Assembly (NCBI GenBank): GCA_041498815.1
Contig: JBGQJC010000031.1
Coordinates: forward strand, 1-32,873
Direction of reading: 5' to 3'
Length of the DNA stretch: 32,873 bases
DNA from: DATDPM01 sp041498815
GTDB lineage: Bacteria; Pseudomonadota; Alphaproteobacteria; DATDPM01
Shown: piece by piece, positions 14,174 to 22,822 of the stretch
How positions within the stretch are numbered: the stretch's first letter is position 1
How the letters are laid out: each line of letters starts with the position of its first letter
The notes under the pieces: generated by a model
Seen by the model: only the letters and a program-made list of their open reading frames with translations
Database searches by the model: none
What the model was told of the DNA's origin: nothing
Position numbers and translations under genes: made by a program

Positions 14174-15292
14174 TTAGGCGTTCACGTCCACCACCACCCG
14201 GCCTTGAACCTTGCCTTCCAAAATGCGCCGGCCGATTTCCGGCACTTCGGCCAAGCGCACGACGTTGGTCATCTCGTCCAGAAGACGCATGGGAAGATCG
14301 CGCGCAAGCCGAGCCCAGGCCACGACGCGACGCGGCACCGGGCAATTGGTCGCTTCGATGCCGAGCAAGTTCACCCCCCGAAGCAGAAAGGGGATCACGG
14401 TCGTGGCGAGATCGCGCCCGCCGACAAGCCCGGTCGCGGCGACGCTGCCGCCGTATTTGAGCCGCGCGAGAATATTGGCCAGCACCACCCCGCCCACCGC
14501 ATCGACGGCGCCAGCGAACCGCGCCGGTTGCAGCGGCTTGTCCGGCTTCGCAGAAAATTCGCCGCGGGGAATGATCGCCGCCGCACCGAGGCGCTTCAGA
14601 TAATCGTGGGCTTCCTGGCGCCCGGTCACGGCTGCGACTCGAAAGCCGAGCGATGCCAGTAGTGCGACCGCGACGCTTCCGACCACGCCCGCCGCACCCG
14701 TCACCAGAATCTCGCCCGCCGCCGGCGTGAGCCCGTGCTCTTCGAGCGCCATCACGGCGAGCGCTGAAGTAAGGCCCGCGGTCCCGATTGCCATTGCGCG
14801 ACGGGGCGTAAGCTTGTTTGGAAGCGGCACCAACCAGTCGCTGTTGACCCGCGCCCGTTGCGCGAAGCCGCCCCAATAAAGCTCGCCCATGCGGAAACCT
14901 CCGGCGATGGCCAGATCGCCGGGCTTCCATCGCTTGGCCGCCGATTCCTCCACCACGCCGACGAGGTCGATTCCCGGCACATGGGGGAGGCGTTTGACGA
15001 TCTCGTCAAGACCGGTGAGCGCAAGACCGTCCTTGTAATTGACGGTTGAGTACAAGACTCGAAGCATGACATCGGCTTCCGCGGGCGCACCGGAACGCAG
15101 GGCGGCTTCATCGATTTCGCCGACCCGGGCGGCAATGCCCGTATCTCCCCGTGCAACCACGACCGCGGCGCACCGCGCAAGGGGAGGAAGCGCCGGCGTC
15201 TTTCTCCGCCGCGGTTTATGCGCGGCGGGCCTTCCTTTGCGCCGCAATTGAGGTGTGCCGGCACCCTTCGCTTTCTTGCGGGCTCGCGTCAC
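14174..15292 (-). CDS. AcuI/YhdH-like NADPH-dependent medium-chain reductase with a basic N-terminal extension
   Basis: A medium-chain dehydrogenase/reductase of the YhdH/AcuI subgroup; characterised AcuI members reduce acryloyl-CoA to propionyl-CoA with NADPH. The family part begins near residue 40 (CAAVVVARGDTGIAARVGEI), with STVNYKDGLALTG, the PGIDLVGVV strand, a Rossmann motif ILVTGAAGVVGSVAVALLAS, and the LLGIEATNCP region. No zinc-binding residues are seen, as expected for the subgroup. The only workable start is GTG 15292, overlapping the upstream dihydroorotase-like gene as GTGA. It gives 372 residues, about 40 more than usual. The extra N-terminus is almost all Arg/Lys/Pro/Ala. The true substrate is unknown. 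Confidence 0.85.
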   Translation of the reverse strand: MTRARKKAKGAGTPQLRRKGRPAAHKPRRRKTPALPPLARCAAVVVARGDTGIAARVGEIDEAALRSGAPAEADVMLRVLYSTVNYKDGLALTGLDEIVKRLPHVPGIDLVGVVEESAAKRWKPGDLAIAGGFRMGELYWGGFAQRARVNSDWLVPLPNKLTPRRAMAIGTAGLTSALAVMALEEHGLTPAAGEILVTGAAGVVGSVAVALLASLGFRVAAVTGRQEAHDYLKRLGAAAIIPRGEFSAKPDKPLQPARFAGAVDAVGGVVLANILARLKYGGSVAATGLVGGRDLATTVIPFLLRGVNLLGIEATNCPVPRRVVAWARLARDLPMRLLDEMTNVVRLAEVPEIGRRILEGKVQGRVVVDVNA

Positions 15293-16635
15293 AGCGTTTC
15301 CCCGAACCGTACCGGGCGGCCCGAAGGCTTGCCCAGCAATTCGCCTTCGCGCATGACGAGGCGTCCGCGAATTATGGTTGCGGCAGGCCAGCCCGTAACT
15401 TTCATGCCGGCAAACGGCGTCCAACCGCAGCGCGAGGCGATCCAGTCGTTCGTGATGGTGCGCGCCGCGCCCAGATCGACCAGCGTGAGGTCGGCATCGT
15501 ATCCGGCCGCGATCCGCCCTTTGCCCGCGATGTTGAAGACGCGGGCCGGGCCGGCACTGGTCAAGTCGACGAGGCGCAAAAGCGACAACCGCCCGGCATT
15601 CACATGGTCGAGCATCACGGGAAGAAGCGTTTGGACCCCGGGCATACCGGACGGGCTTTTGGGATAGGGCTCCGCCTTTTCGGCCCGCGTATGGGGCGCG
15701 TGATCGGAGCCCAGCACGTCCACGGTGCCGTCGAGGACGGCACGCCAGAGCGCCTCCCGGTGGCGGGCACCGCGGATCGGCGGATTCATCTGGGCGAGCG
15801 TGCCGAGACGGTCGTAGCAATCGGGCGCCTCCAGGGTGAGATGCTGGGGTGTCACCTCCACGGTCGCGATGTCGCGATGGCCGCGCAATAGCGCCATCTC
15901 CTCGGCGGTGGTGACGTGCAGCACGTGGACGCGGCGGTGAGCTTCGGAAGCCAGCCGCAAAAGCCGCGTCGTGGCGCGCAGCGCCGTTTCCTCGTCGCGC
16001 CATACGGGGTGAAGGCGCGGATGGGCGTCGTCCGCCTCGGCGAGCGGCCGGCGCTTGCGCAGGCGATATTCGTCTTCGGCATGCACGGCTACGCGGCGAA
16101 ACCCCGATCGCAACACCTGCAGCAGCGTATCGTCGTCGGCGACCAACAGATTGCCGGTCGAACTTCCCATGAAGATCTTGACGCCGCAGCAGCCGGGTAA
16201 ACGTTCGTATCTGGCGAGCCGGTCCGCGGTTTCGGCCGCCGCGCCGATGTAGAAGGCGATGTCGCACCATGCGCGCCCCTCGGCCCGCGCCAGTTTGTCG
16301 GCCAAATCGGACGCATGGAGCGTGCTCGGGTTGGTATTGGGCATGTCGAAGACGGCGGTGACGCCGCCCAGCACGGCCCCCTTCGTTCCGGTTTCGATAT
16401 CTTCCTTGTATTTTTGTCCCGGCTCGCGGAAATGGACCTGGGTGTCGATGACGCCGGGAAGCACATGGAGACCGCGGGCGTCCACGGTTTCGACCGATTT
16501 CGCCCCGGACAAGTCGCCGAGCGCCGCCACGCGGCCGTCGCGCACGCCGATATCGGCCTCGGCGATCCCGTTCGGCGTGACGCAAACGCCGTTTTTGACG
16601 ACCAGGTCGAAAGCCTCGCCTGTTTGCTCCCCCAT
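15289..16635 (-). CDS. Dihydroorotase-like amidohydrolase (first metal His replaced by Gln)
   Basis: A 448-residue cyclic amidohydrolase of the dihydroorotase/allantoinase group, complete in length. It has the conserved PGVIDTQVHFREPGQKYKED region, the KIFMGSSTG segment with the carboxylated lysine (Lys153), VHAEDE (His185), VLHVTTAEEM, and GSDHAPHT. In canonical enzymes the first motif is H-x-H; here it is Q-V-H (Gln66, His68), as I recall for one dihydroorotase subgroup. Catalysis of dihydroorotate cyclisation is therefore likely but not assured. The ATG has GGGGAG five bases upstream. It is 18 bases behind the asparagine-synthase gene and overlaps the AcuI-like gene. No other pyrimidine gene is adjacent. 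Confidence 0.86.
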   Translation of the reverse strand: MGEQTGEAFDLVVKNGVCVTPNGIAEADIGVRDGRVAALGDLSGAKSVETVDARGLHVLPGVIDTQVHFREPGQKYKEDIETGTKGAVLGGVTAVFDMPNTNPSTLHASDLADKLARAEGRAWCDIAFYIGAAAETADRLARYERLPGCCGVKIFMGSSTGNLLVADDDTLLQVLRSGFRRVAVHAEDEYRLRKRRPLAEADDAHPRLHPVWRDEETALRATTRLLRLASEAHRRVHVLHVTTAEEMALLRGHRDIATVEVTPQHLTLEAPDCYDRLGTLAQMNPPIRGARHREALWRAVLDGTVDVLGSDHAPHTRAEKAEPYPKSPSGMPGVQTLLPVMLDHVNAGRLSLLRLVDLTSAGPARVFNIAGKGRIAAGYDADLTLVDLGAARTITNDWIASRCGWTPFAGMKVTGWPAATIIRGRLVMREGELLGKPSGRPVRFGETL

Positions 16636-16653
16636 TCGTGCTCCCCGTGCGGC

Positions 16654-18414
16654 TTAGCCGCGCTGGCCGAGAGTTTCGAGAACATCGCCCGCGGGGTCCA
16701 GCCCCAAAATGTGACGGCGATGCCAGAGCGCGTAGAACAAGAGGACCCAGCAAGCGAGCTCGGCGCGCCTGCCGCTGGCGGCGAACAAACGGCGCACCGA
16801 GCCGGGCCGGCAGATTTGCGCGACACCGGGTTGGGCCGCGACCAGGTCGCCGAGCGCTTTGCTCCGTTGCGAAATCCACTGGCCGACCGGCACGGTGAAT
16901 CCGCGCTTGCGCGAAAACGGCTTGGCGTCCGGCAAGTGCTGGGCCAGCCATTGCCGCAGCAGCCACTTTCCCATTCCGTTGCGGATTTTGAGCGAGTCCG
17001 GAAGGCGGAAGGCCGCATCGGCCACCACCGGATCGAGGAACGGCGTGCGCCCTTCGACTCCGTGAGCCATGAGACAACGATCCAGCTTGATCAGAAGATC
17101 GTTCGGCAGCCAATCGGCGCAGTCGACCGCTTGGGCCACTTGGAGCTTTGTTCGATCCGGTAGCGCGGCGTTGATTTCGGCGGCGGCGATCCCGTCGCGC
17201 CAGCTCGGCTCATCCGCGCGGAGTACGCCGAGCCCTTCGAGGCGACCACGCGGCCGCATTGCCCGCCCGCCGAGCCACCAGGGGCGAAGGACGCTTCGGT
17301 AGCGGCCGTAACCACCGAACATCTCGTCACCCCCCTCGCCGCACAGCACAACCTTGAGTTCCTGCTTGGCCGTCATCGCGAGCTTGAAGGTGGGCAGCAC
17401 GGCGTAATCAGCGGCCGGATCGTCCATCGCGGAAACGGCAGCTGGCAGCAGGGTCCAAAAATCGTCTTCGGAAATCTCGACCTCAATGTGTTCGGCTCCG
17501 AGTTTTTTTGCGACGAGCCGCGCGTGCGCCCGTTCGTCGGCAACGCCGCTGCCTGAAAATCCGGCGGTGAAGGCGCGCACCGGGCGATCGTTGAGCCGCG
17601 CCATCATGACGAGGAGAGCGGTCGAATCGATGCCGCCCGAGAGAAACATGCCGTAAGGCACATCGGAGCGCTGGTGCATCCGTACCGAATCCTCAAGCGC
17701 CGCATCGAGCCGCTCGAGGGCGGCGCTTTCACTTTCGTCGCGCGGGCCGGCGCCGGGAAGTGCGACGCGCCGGCGCCGATCGATCACCCGTCCGCCGGAG
17801 ACGACGAGGGTTTCCCCCGGGGCGACGCGGCGGATGCCGTCGAACAACGTCTCTTCGCCGGTCGTGAATTGAAGCTGCAGGAGCTCGAGGCGGCGCTGCG
17901 AATTGACGTGCGGAATAATGACACCGGCTGCGATCAACGCGGCGGGTTCGGAGGCGAAGGCAAAGCCGTTGGCCGTTTCGGCGTAATAAAGAGGTTTGAT
18001 CCCGAATGGATCGCGGGTAAGCAGCAGCCGGTTGTGCGCCGGATCGTGCACCGCAATCGCATACATGCCGCGCAGCTTTTCCGAAAAATCCGCGCCGAGA
18101 AGGCGATAAAGATGAAGCGGCGGCTCGCAATCGGAGGCGGTGGCAAAGGCGACACTTGAAAGTTCGCGCCGCAATTCGCGGTAATTATAGATTTCGGCGT
18201 TGGCGGCTAGCACGGCACCGCCGGGCTCGCGGATCGGCTGATTCCCGGTTTCGAGATCGATGATCGCAAGTCTCGTGTGAACCAGGCCGAGGTTTTCCGC
18301 GATATAACGGCCGCGGCCGTCGGGCCCGCGATGGGCCAAGGCGGCCTCCATCGCGGCAAGAGCCGCATCGGAGGGGGCGCCGCCCAGTGTCATGATGCCG
18401 GCCACGCCGCACAT
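16654..18414 (-). CDS. asnB: Asparagine synthase (glutamine-hydrolysing) family amidotransferase
   Basis: A 586-residue class II amidotransferase. Cys2 of MCGVAGI is the glutaminase nucleophile; RLAIIDLETGNQPI, EIYNYREL and RDPFGIKPLYY complete that domain. The synthetase domain has the pyrophosphatase loop FLSGGIDSTALL (SGGIDS at 259-264) and ends in a helical region LSRKRGFTVPVGQW-like (here FSRKRGFTVP). Homologues either make asparagine or amidate sugars in surface-polysaccharide loci. Here it is translationally coupled (TGATG overlap) to a GT4 glycosyltransferase, so a role in amidating a uronic acid or similar residue is a reasonable inference. The exact substrate cannot be read from sequence. 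Confidence 0.9.
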   Translation of the reverse strand: MCGVAGIMTLGGAPSDAALAAMEAALAHRGPDGRGRYIAENLGLVHTRLAIIDLETGNQPIREPGGAVLAANAEIYNYRELRRELSSVAFATASDCEPPLHLYRLLGADFSEKLRGMYAIAVHDPAHNRLLLTRDPFGIKPLYYAETANGFAFASEPAALIAAGVIIPHVNSQRRLELLQLQFTTGEETLFDGIRRVAPGETLVVSGGRVIDRRRRVALPGAGPRDESESAALERLDAALEDSVRMHQRSDVPYGMFLSGGIDSTALLVMMARLNDRPVRAFTAGFSGSGVADERAHARLVAKKLGAEHIEVEISEDDFWTLLPAAVSAMDDPAADYAVLPTFKLAMTAKQELKVVLCGEGGDEMFGGYGRYRSVLRPWWLGGRAMRPRGRLEGLGVLRADEPSWRDGIAAAEINAALPDRTKLQVAQAVDCADWLPNDLLIKLDRCLMAHGVEGRTPFLDPVVADAAFRLPDSLKIRNGMGKWLLRQWLAQHLPDAKPFSRKRGFTVPVGQWISQRSKALGDLVAAQPGVAQICRPGSVRRLFAASGRRAELACWVLLFYALWHRRHILGLDPAGDVLETLGQRG

Positions 18415-19493
18415 CAGCGGATCACCTGTGCGAATAGGGCAAGGTAGCGAGCTATGACCGCCGGTTCGGAAAATTGGGCGGCGAGCGAAGCCCGGCCGCC
18501 GTCGGCCAGATGCTTGGCGAGGGCGCGGTCGGCTATGACCCGCGACAAGGCCGCGGCCAGCAATGCGGCGTCATCGATCGCAACGAGGAGGCCGTTCTCG
18601 CCGTCGCGGACGAGGAAACGCGGGCCCTGGCTTGCCGCCGCCACCACGGGCACGCCTTGGGCCCAGGCCTCCAGAATCACGTTCCCCAGCGGCTCATGAC
18701 GCGAAGGTACCGCAAGAACATCCGCGGCGGCGAAGAAGGGCGCCGGATCGTCCTGCCAACCCAGAAACCGGATGCGCCCGGAAACCTTGCGACGCGCCGC
18801 CGCTGCCTCGAGCGCCCGCTGCTCCGGTCCCTCGCCTGCCAGCCACAAATACGCATCGGGCATACCGGCGATTGATTCGATCAGCACGTCGAAGGCCTTG
18901 TTGGGATGGAACCGGCCGAGGGCGAACACGAGCGGTGCCGTTGCCGGCGTGTCGAACTGGGTGCGGTTGGCGGGCGTGGCCATGTGCCGATCGACGAAAT
19001 TCGGAATGAAATGTACACGTTCGCGCGGCCAACCATGACTCATGAAGTAATCGACAAGGTCCGGCGTGTTGCCGATCAGATGGTCGCAACGACGATAGTG
19101 TTTGAGATCGTAGTAGCCACCCAGCCGCGCGATGTGAACGAAATCGCCGCCGGGTACAAATTGCGTCGCCCGTGTCATGAAGCTAAGAACAACATTCGGG
19201 CGGAAGGACGAGATCATCGATGCCAGCGTGCGCCGGGTGGTGAAATCGAAAACTCGGCCGAAGCGCGCTTCGGCTACGGCGAGGCCGGCAGACTTCAGCG
19301 ACCTGGTCCGTGCCGCATGGGGCCGCGTGACGGCGGCCTGCGCCAAGCCGGCACGGGCGAGCGCCAGAGCCAACCGGACGAAATAGACCTCCGCCCCACC
19401 GGCCTTTGCACCCGCCATGACCTGGAGCACGCGAATGTCTTTTCCGGAGCTCGGCACCGGTGTGGCCGCCAAATCGTCGCTCAAAGGCCTCAT
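18414..19493 (-). CDS. GT4-type glycosyltransferase (GT-B fold)
   Basis: A 359-residue glycosyltransferase. The N-terminal domain opens with RVLQVMAGAKAGGAEVYFVR, the usual acceptor-side loop (GGAE). The C-terminal nucleotide-sugar domain has FALGRFHPNKAFDVLIESIA, the AGEGPEQ turn, FLGWQDDPAPFFAAADVLA, and the E-x7-E-like region PSRHEPLGNVILEAWAQGVP. It probably adds a sugar to a lipid-linked glycan at the cytoplasmic face. It overlaps the upstream GT2 gene (ATGA) and the downstream asnB gene (TGATG). The ATG has GAGGA just upstream. Confidence 0.92.
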   Translation of the reverse strand: MRPLSDDLAATPVPSSGKDIRVLQVMAGAKAGGAEVYFVRLALALARAGLAQAAVTRPHAARTRSLKSAGLAVAEARFGRVFDFTTRRTLASMISSFRPNVVLSFMTRATQFVPGGDFVHIARLGGYYDLKHYRRCDHLIGNTPDLVDYFMSHGWPRERVHFIPNFVDRHMATPANRTQFDTPATAPLVFALGRFHPNKAFDVLIESIAGMPDAYLWLAGEGPEQRALEAAAARRKVSGRIRFLGWQDDPAPFFAAADVLAVPSRHEPLGNVILEAWAQGVPVVAAASQGPRFLVRDGENGLLVAIDDAALLAAALSRVIADRALAKHLADGGRASLAAQFSEPAVIARYLALFAQVIR

Positions 19494-20239
19494 TCGTCCT
19501 CAAGCCGGGCCTTGAGATAGGACAGCACGGGATAGAGCGCCGCCATCAGGGCGATCAGGAAACCGTACGGGCCTTCGCGGTAGCCCTTTCGTGCAACGTA
19601 GCACTTCCAAAACCGCGAGAAGATTCGGCGGAGATTGAGGGCGAAGGTTCCGATGTCGCCGGATTCGCGGAGGTCCTTGGCGCGCGCCGTCGTGTACCGG
19701 TCGAGACGCCGCAGCATGTCGGAAATGTTTCGGTCCACATAATGGACCATCGGCGTTTTGAGACGCCGGCGGACACCGTGGAACTCCACCTTGGGATGGA
19801 TTCGCTGCGGACCCCAGCGTTTTGCGCCTTTCGAGAACAGGCGCACGGTCGCCGAAACGCCCCAAGACGCGCCCCACCCGTATCGTACCAGGCGCGATCC
19901 GATGTAATTGTCATAAGGAATGAGAAAATAGCCCGGCGCGGCGTTGACAATCGCTTGACGGACCTCAACGGCAAGCTCCGGGGTGACGCGCTCGTCCGCG
20001 TCGACCTCCAGGATCCAGTCTCCCGTGCAAGCGTCAATTCCGGTATTGCGCCGATCGCCTTCGATTTCCCACGCGCCTTCGATCAGCTTTTGAGCGTAAC
20101 GCGCGGCGATGGCACGCGAGCCGTCGGTGCAGCGGTCGAGCACCACGACGATTTCGTCGGCGAAACGCAAGGCTTCGAGGCATTGGCCAAGCTGCTGCGC
20201 CTCGTTGCGCGCGACGACGAGGGCGGAAAGCGCGGTCAT
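19490..20239 (-). CDS. GT2 glycosyltransferase, WaaE/KdtX-like
   Basis: A 249-residue GT-A fold glycosyltransferase. It begins MTALSALVVARNEAQQLGQC, has the nucleotide-binding ADEIVVVLDRCTDGS, and the metal-binding DxD within GDWILEVDADERV. The middle IGSRLVRYGWGASW and HVx-type motif (TPMVHYVDRNISDMLRRLDR) recall the lipopolysaccharide-core glycosyltransferases of the WaaE/KdtX group. A C-terminal amphipathic or membrane-associated segment (GPYGFLIALMAALYPVLSYL) follows. I prefer ATG 20239; upstream in-frame starts at 20272 or 20278 add residues without similarity. It heads the five-gene coupled minus-strand cluster. Confidence 0.9.
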   Translation of the reverse strand: MTALSALVVARNEAQQLGQCLEALRFADEIVVVLDRCTDGSRAIAARYAQKLIEGAWEIEGDRRNTGIDACTGDWILEVDADERVTPELAVEVRQAIVNAAPGYFLIPYDNYIGSRLVRYGWGASWGVSATVRLFSKGAKRWGPQRIHPKVEFHGVRRRLKTPMVHYVDRNISDMLRRLDRYTTARAKDLRESGDIGTFALNLRRIFSRFWKCYVARKGYREGPYGFLIALMAALYPVLSYLKARLEDE

Positions 20240-20480
20240 CGTGGGCCCCGATATGCACACGGGCCACGCCATCGCCAAGTCACCAATTGCGCCGTTTTCG
20301 TCATCACCTTCGATCCTGGGCGTGGATGGGCCGACACTGCCAACTCTTGGCGATCTTGTTTAGCCCAAAGACGGGCGATTTGCGATGCTTGGACGCCCGA
20401 CACGCGGGTGGGCTTTGCAAGATTGGCAGGAGGTAAAATCCCGCCTATACAGCCCGAACCGCAACGGCGCCAAGGTGCCG
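20240..20480. other. Divergent intergenic region between GT2 and ligase genes
   Basis: About 240 bases separating the leftward glycosyltransferase cluster from the rightward O-antigen-ligase-like gene. It should hold promoters for both, but I see no convincing consensus pair and no coding sequence I would defend. Confidence 0.5.
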
Positions 20481-21725
20481 ATGACGGCCGCGGCCAAGAA
20501 CAGGAACCTTCCGATGACCCGATCGGCGCAGCTCGCGTTCCCGGCCGTGATCTGTCTCCTGCCCATTGTTGCCCTGTTGAGGCCCCAAGGCCTTGTTCCG
20601 CTCGGGGTCGCGGCGGCTTTGGCCCTATTGACCGACCGGGCGGTTCGCGCCCGCTTCCGCGCCCATCTGCGCGGGCCCCTTACAAAGACCCTTTGCTGTC
20701 TCTTGATCTGGGCGGCGTTGAGCGCGGCCTGGGCGCCCCACCCTTTCGGAAGCTTGCTGTTGGTTCTTCAGGTCGCCGGAGTGATGATCGCGGGCACCCT
20801 GCTGGTCGCGGGATTCGAGTGCCTCGATGACGAGACGCGGCGCCGCGCCATAGTCGCCCTTGTCATTGCCGGGCCGGCCCTATTGCTGATGGCGGGCGCG
20901 GAACTTTTGAGCGATGGCGTTCTCGCCCGGGCCGTGCGCGGCTGGCCATCCGATTCCACCTTCAACCCGGTCATCTATGACCGGACTGCGGCGATCGTCG
21001 CGATCATCTCATGGCCGATCGCATTCACCCTGTGGCGGCGAATCCGGCCACGCGCAGCCATAGTATTCCTCGTTCTCGTGTTCGTCCTCTTGTTGCAACT
21101 GGAGATGGCGGCGGCGCGGGGCGCGTTCGTGATCGCCGGCGCCGTGTTTACCGTTGCCTATTGGAAGCCGCGAGCGAGCCTGCTTGTCATGACGGCGGCG
21201 GTGCTGGCGGCGATTCTGATCGTACCGCCGGCGATGATCGCAACCGGGGCCGACCGCGAGTTGCCAGCCGTCGCCGCCGACCTGCCACAGCACTCGCCGA
21301 GCGCAAAACACCGGCTTTTCATCTATCAATTCGTGTTGGGCAAGATCGCCGAGCGGCCGCTTGCCGGCTTCGGATTCGATTCCTCAAGAGCGATATCGGG
21401 GGGCAAAACCGAGGCCTTCGCCGGAGCGCCGCTGTTGCCGCTCCACCCGCACAACGCGATCCTTCAAATCTGGCTCGAACTCGGCGCCGTCGGAGCCATG
21501 ATCGCCGCGGTCCTGGTGATTTTGGTATTGCGCCGCCTCCTCGCATTTTCGGCGAACCCCGGACCGGCGGCGATGGCAAGCGCGACTTTCGCCGCATTTA
21601 CCACCATCGCACTCTTGAGTTTCGGCATTTGGCAGAATTGGTGGCTGATGACGGCCTGGTTCGCTACCGTGCTGGTGGGGTTCGCAGCAAACGTTCGACC
21701 GTTACAGGATCAATTCGAGGCGTGA
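20481..21725 (+). CDS. O-antigen ligase/polymerase-like membrane protein (Wzy_C type)
   Basis: A strongly hydrophobic protein of about 414 residues with roughly ten membrane helices, including AVICLLPIVALLRP, LGVAAALALLT, LVIAGPALLLMAGAELL, FLVLVFVLLLQLE and GAMIAAVLVILVLRRLL. A large periplasmic loop between late helices carries FIYQFVLGKIAERPLAGFGF and LPLHPHNAILQIWLELG; the HPHN motif (about residue 322) is typical of WaaL/Wzy_C ligases that transfer undecaprenyl-linked glycan to lipid A-core. Ligase and polymerase cannot be separated by sequence alone. I start at ATG 20481 (AAGG upstream); 20514 is an alternative. Its 3' end overlaps the convergent GT9 gene by 16 bases. Confidence 0.85.
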   Translation: MTAAAKNRNLPMTRSAQLAFPAVICLLPIVALLRPQGLVPLGVAAALALLTDRAVRARFRAHLRGPLTKTLCCLLIWAALSAAWAPHPFGSLLLVLQVAGVMIAGTLLVAGFECLDDETRRRAIVALVIAGPALLLMAGAELLSDGVLARAVRGWPSDSTFNPVIYDRTAAIVAIISWPIAFTLWRRIRPRAAIVFLVLVFVLLLQLEMAAARGAFVIAGAVFTVAYWKPRASLLVMTAAVLAAILIVPPAMIATGADRELPAVAADLPQHSPSAKHRLFIYQFVLGKIAERPLAGFGFDSSRAISGGKTEAFAGAPLLPLHPHNAILQIWLELGAVGAMIAAVLVILVLRRLLAFSANPGPAAMASATFAAFTTIALLSFGIWQNWWLMTAWFATVLVGFAANVRPLQDQFEA

Positions 21726-22672
21726 TCGCGCGGCTTTGCCCACAGATTCTGCGCCGCCCGCTCGACGGATTCGACCGATAGACTTTCCATCAGATTGTTC
21801 GATGCAAAGCGATCGTAGCCGGGGCCGATCAGTTCCTCGTAGCTTTCCGGAGTCCGCACGACCGCCGCGCGGTTGCCCCAAGGCGCGTAGAGCCATTCTT
21901 TGCTCGGCCCAAAGAGCCCAAGCGCCGGGATTTCGGCCGCGGCCGCGATGTGCATGAGCCCCGAATCGTTGCCGACGAAGAAGGCGCAACGCCGCAGAAC
22001 CGCGTAGGCCGTGAGGAGATCAGCGCGTCCCACCAAATCTATGCAGCGACCTTCCGGGAGCGAGTCGATCAAGGGAAGCGCCGCCTCCCGCTCCCCTGCC
22101 CCGCCCAACACGGCGATGCGGGCGCCGGGCAGAAATCCGCCGGGCCCGGCAAGCCGAGAGGCGAGCTCCGCAAAGCGCGCGGCGGGCCAAGCCTTGCGCG
22201 GCCAATTCGCCGCGGGCCCGAGCGCCAGGACCGGTGGGCCCGGTGGAACGAGGCGGGCCGCCGCCGCCTCATGGCGCGGCAAGGTCCACAAGCACGGTGA
22301 CGGCGGCGGGTCGAGGGCGAAGACAGCAGCCAGCTGCCGCAACCGGTGTCCAAGCGCGTGGTTGTAATGGAATACCCGCCGTTCGCGTGCCGGCACGGTC
22401 CAAGCAAAGGCGGAAGCGCGAAGATCGACGACGATATCCCACAAAGTGGTGACCGACTTCGCCCAGAGCTTGAACCAATGGCCGCCCATGGGGCGCTTGG
22501 GGAGCGCGATCACCCGCTCCAACCCCGGAACGGCCTCGAACAGCGGGGCGGCCGCGGGACCGCAGGCAATGGTGAAACGAGCACCCGGACACCGCGCGAT
22601 CAGATGCGCCAACAACGCGGTCGAGAGAACGGCATCGCCGATGCGGGTCGCCGTGATGAACAGGATGCGCAA
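21710..22672 (-). CDS. GT9 heptosyltransferase-like glycosyltransferase
   Basis: A 320-residue GT-B protein of the ADP-heptose:LPS heptosyltransferase family. It begins RILFITATRIGDAVLSTALL (acceptor-binding Asp in RIGDAV), has PVLALGPAANWPRKAWPAAR, and the donor-binding signature FFVGNDSGLMHIAAAAEIPA then LGLFGPS. It would transfer heptose or another sugar to the inner core of lipopolysaccharide on the cytoplasmic side. The start is a TTG at 22672 with GGGGA upstream; no ATG fits the conserved N-terminus. It converges on and overlaps the ligase-like gene, completing the surface-glycan locus. Confidence 0.9.
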   Translation of the reverse strand: MRILFITATRIGDAVLSTALLAHLIARCPGARFTIACGPAAAPLFEAVPGLERVIALPKRPMGGHWFKLWAKSVTTLWDIVVDLRASAFAWTVPARERRVFHYNHALGHRLRQLAAVFALDPPPSPCLWTLPRHEAAAARLVPPGPPVLALGPAANWPRKAWPAARFAELASRLAGPGGFLPGARIAVLGGAGEREAALPLIDSLPEGRCIDLVGRADLLTAYAVLRRCAFFVGNDSGLMHIAAAAEIPALGLFGPSKEWLYAPWGNRAAVVRTPESYEELIGPGYDRFASNNLMESLSVESVERAAQNLWAKPRDHASN

Positions 22673-22822
22673 CTGAAGTCCCCGGAAACAGGTGTTCGGT
22701 CACGAGCAATGCCGCGCCGCGCAGCCATTGTCAAAGGCAGGCTGGTCCCTTACCTCTAGGGCGCGACGGATGCGTCCGCTTTGGAAGGCAATGGGCGCGG
22801 CGGATAAAGGACCAGATTGCCC

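Noticed and set aside
19460..20830. 456-codon plus-strand open frame across the GT2 gene and the start of the ligase gene
   Set aside because: It is antisense to the GT2 gene and out of frame with the ligase-like gene, with no recognisable domain.
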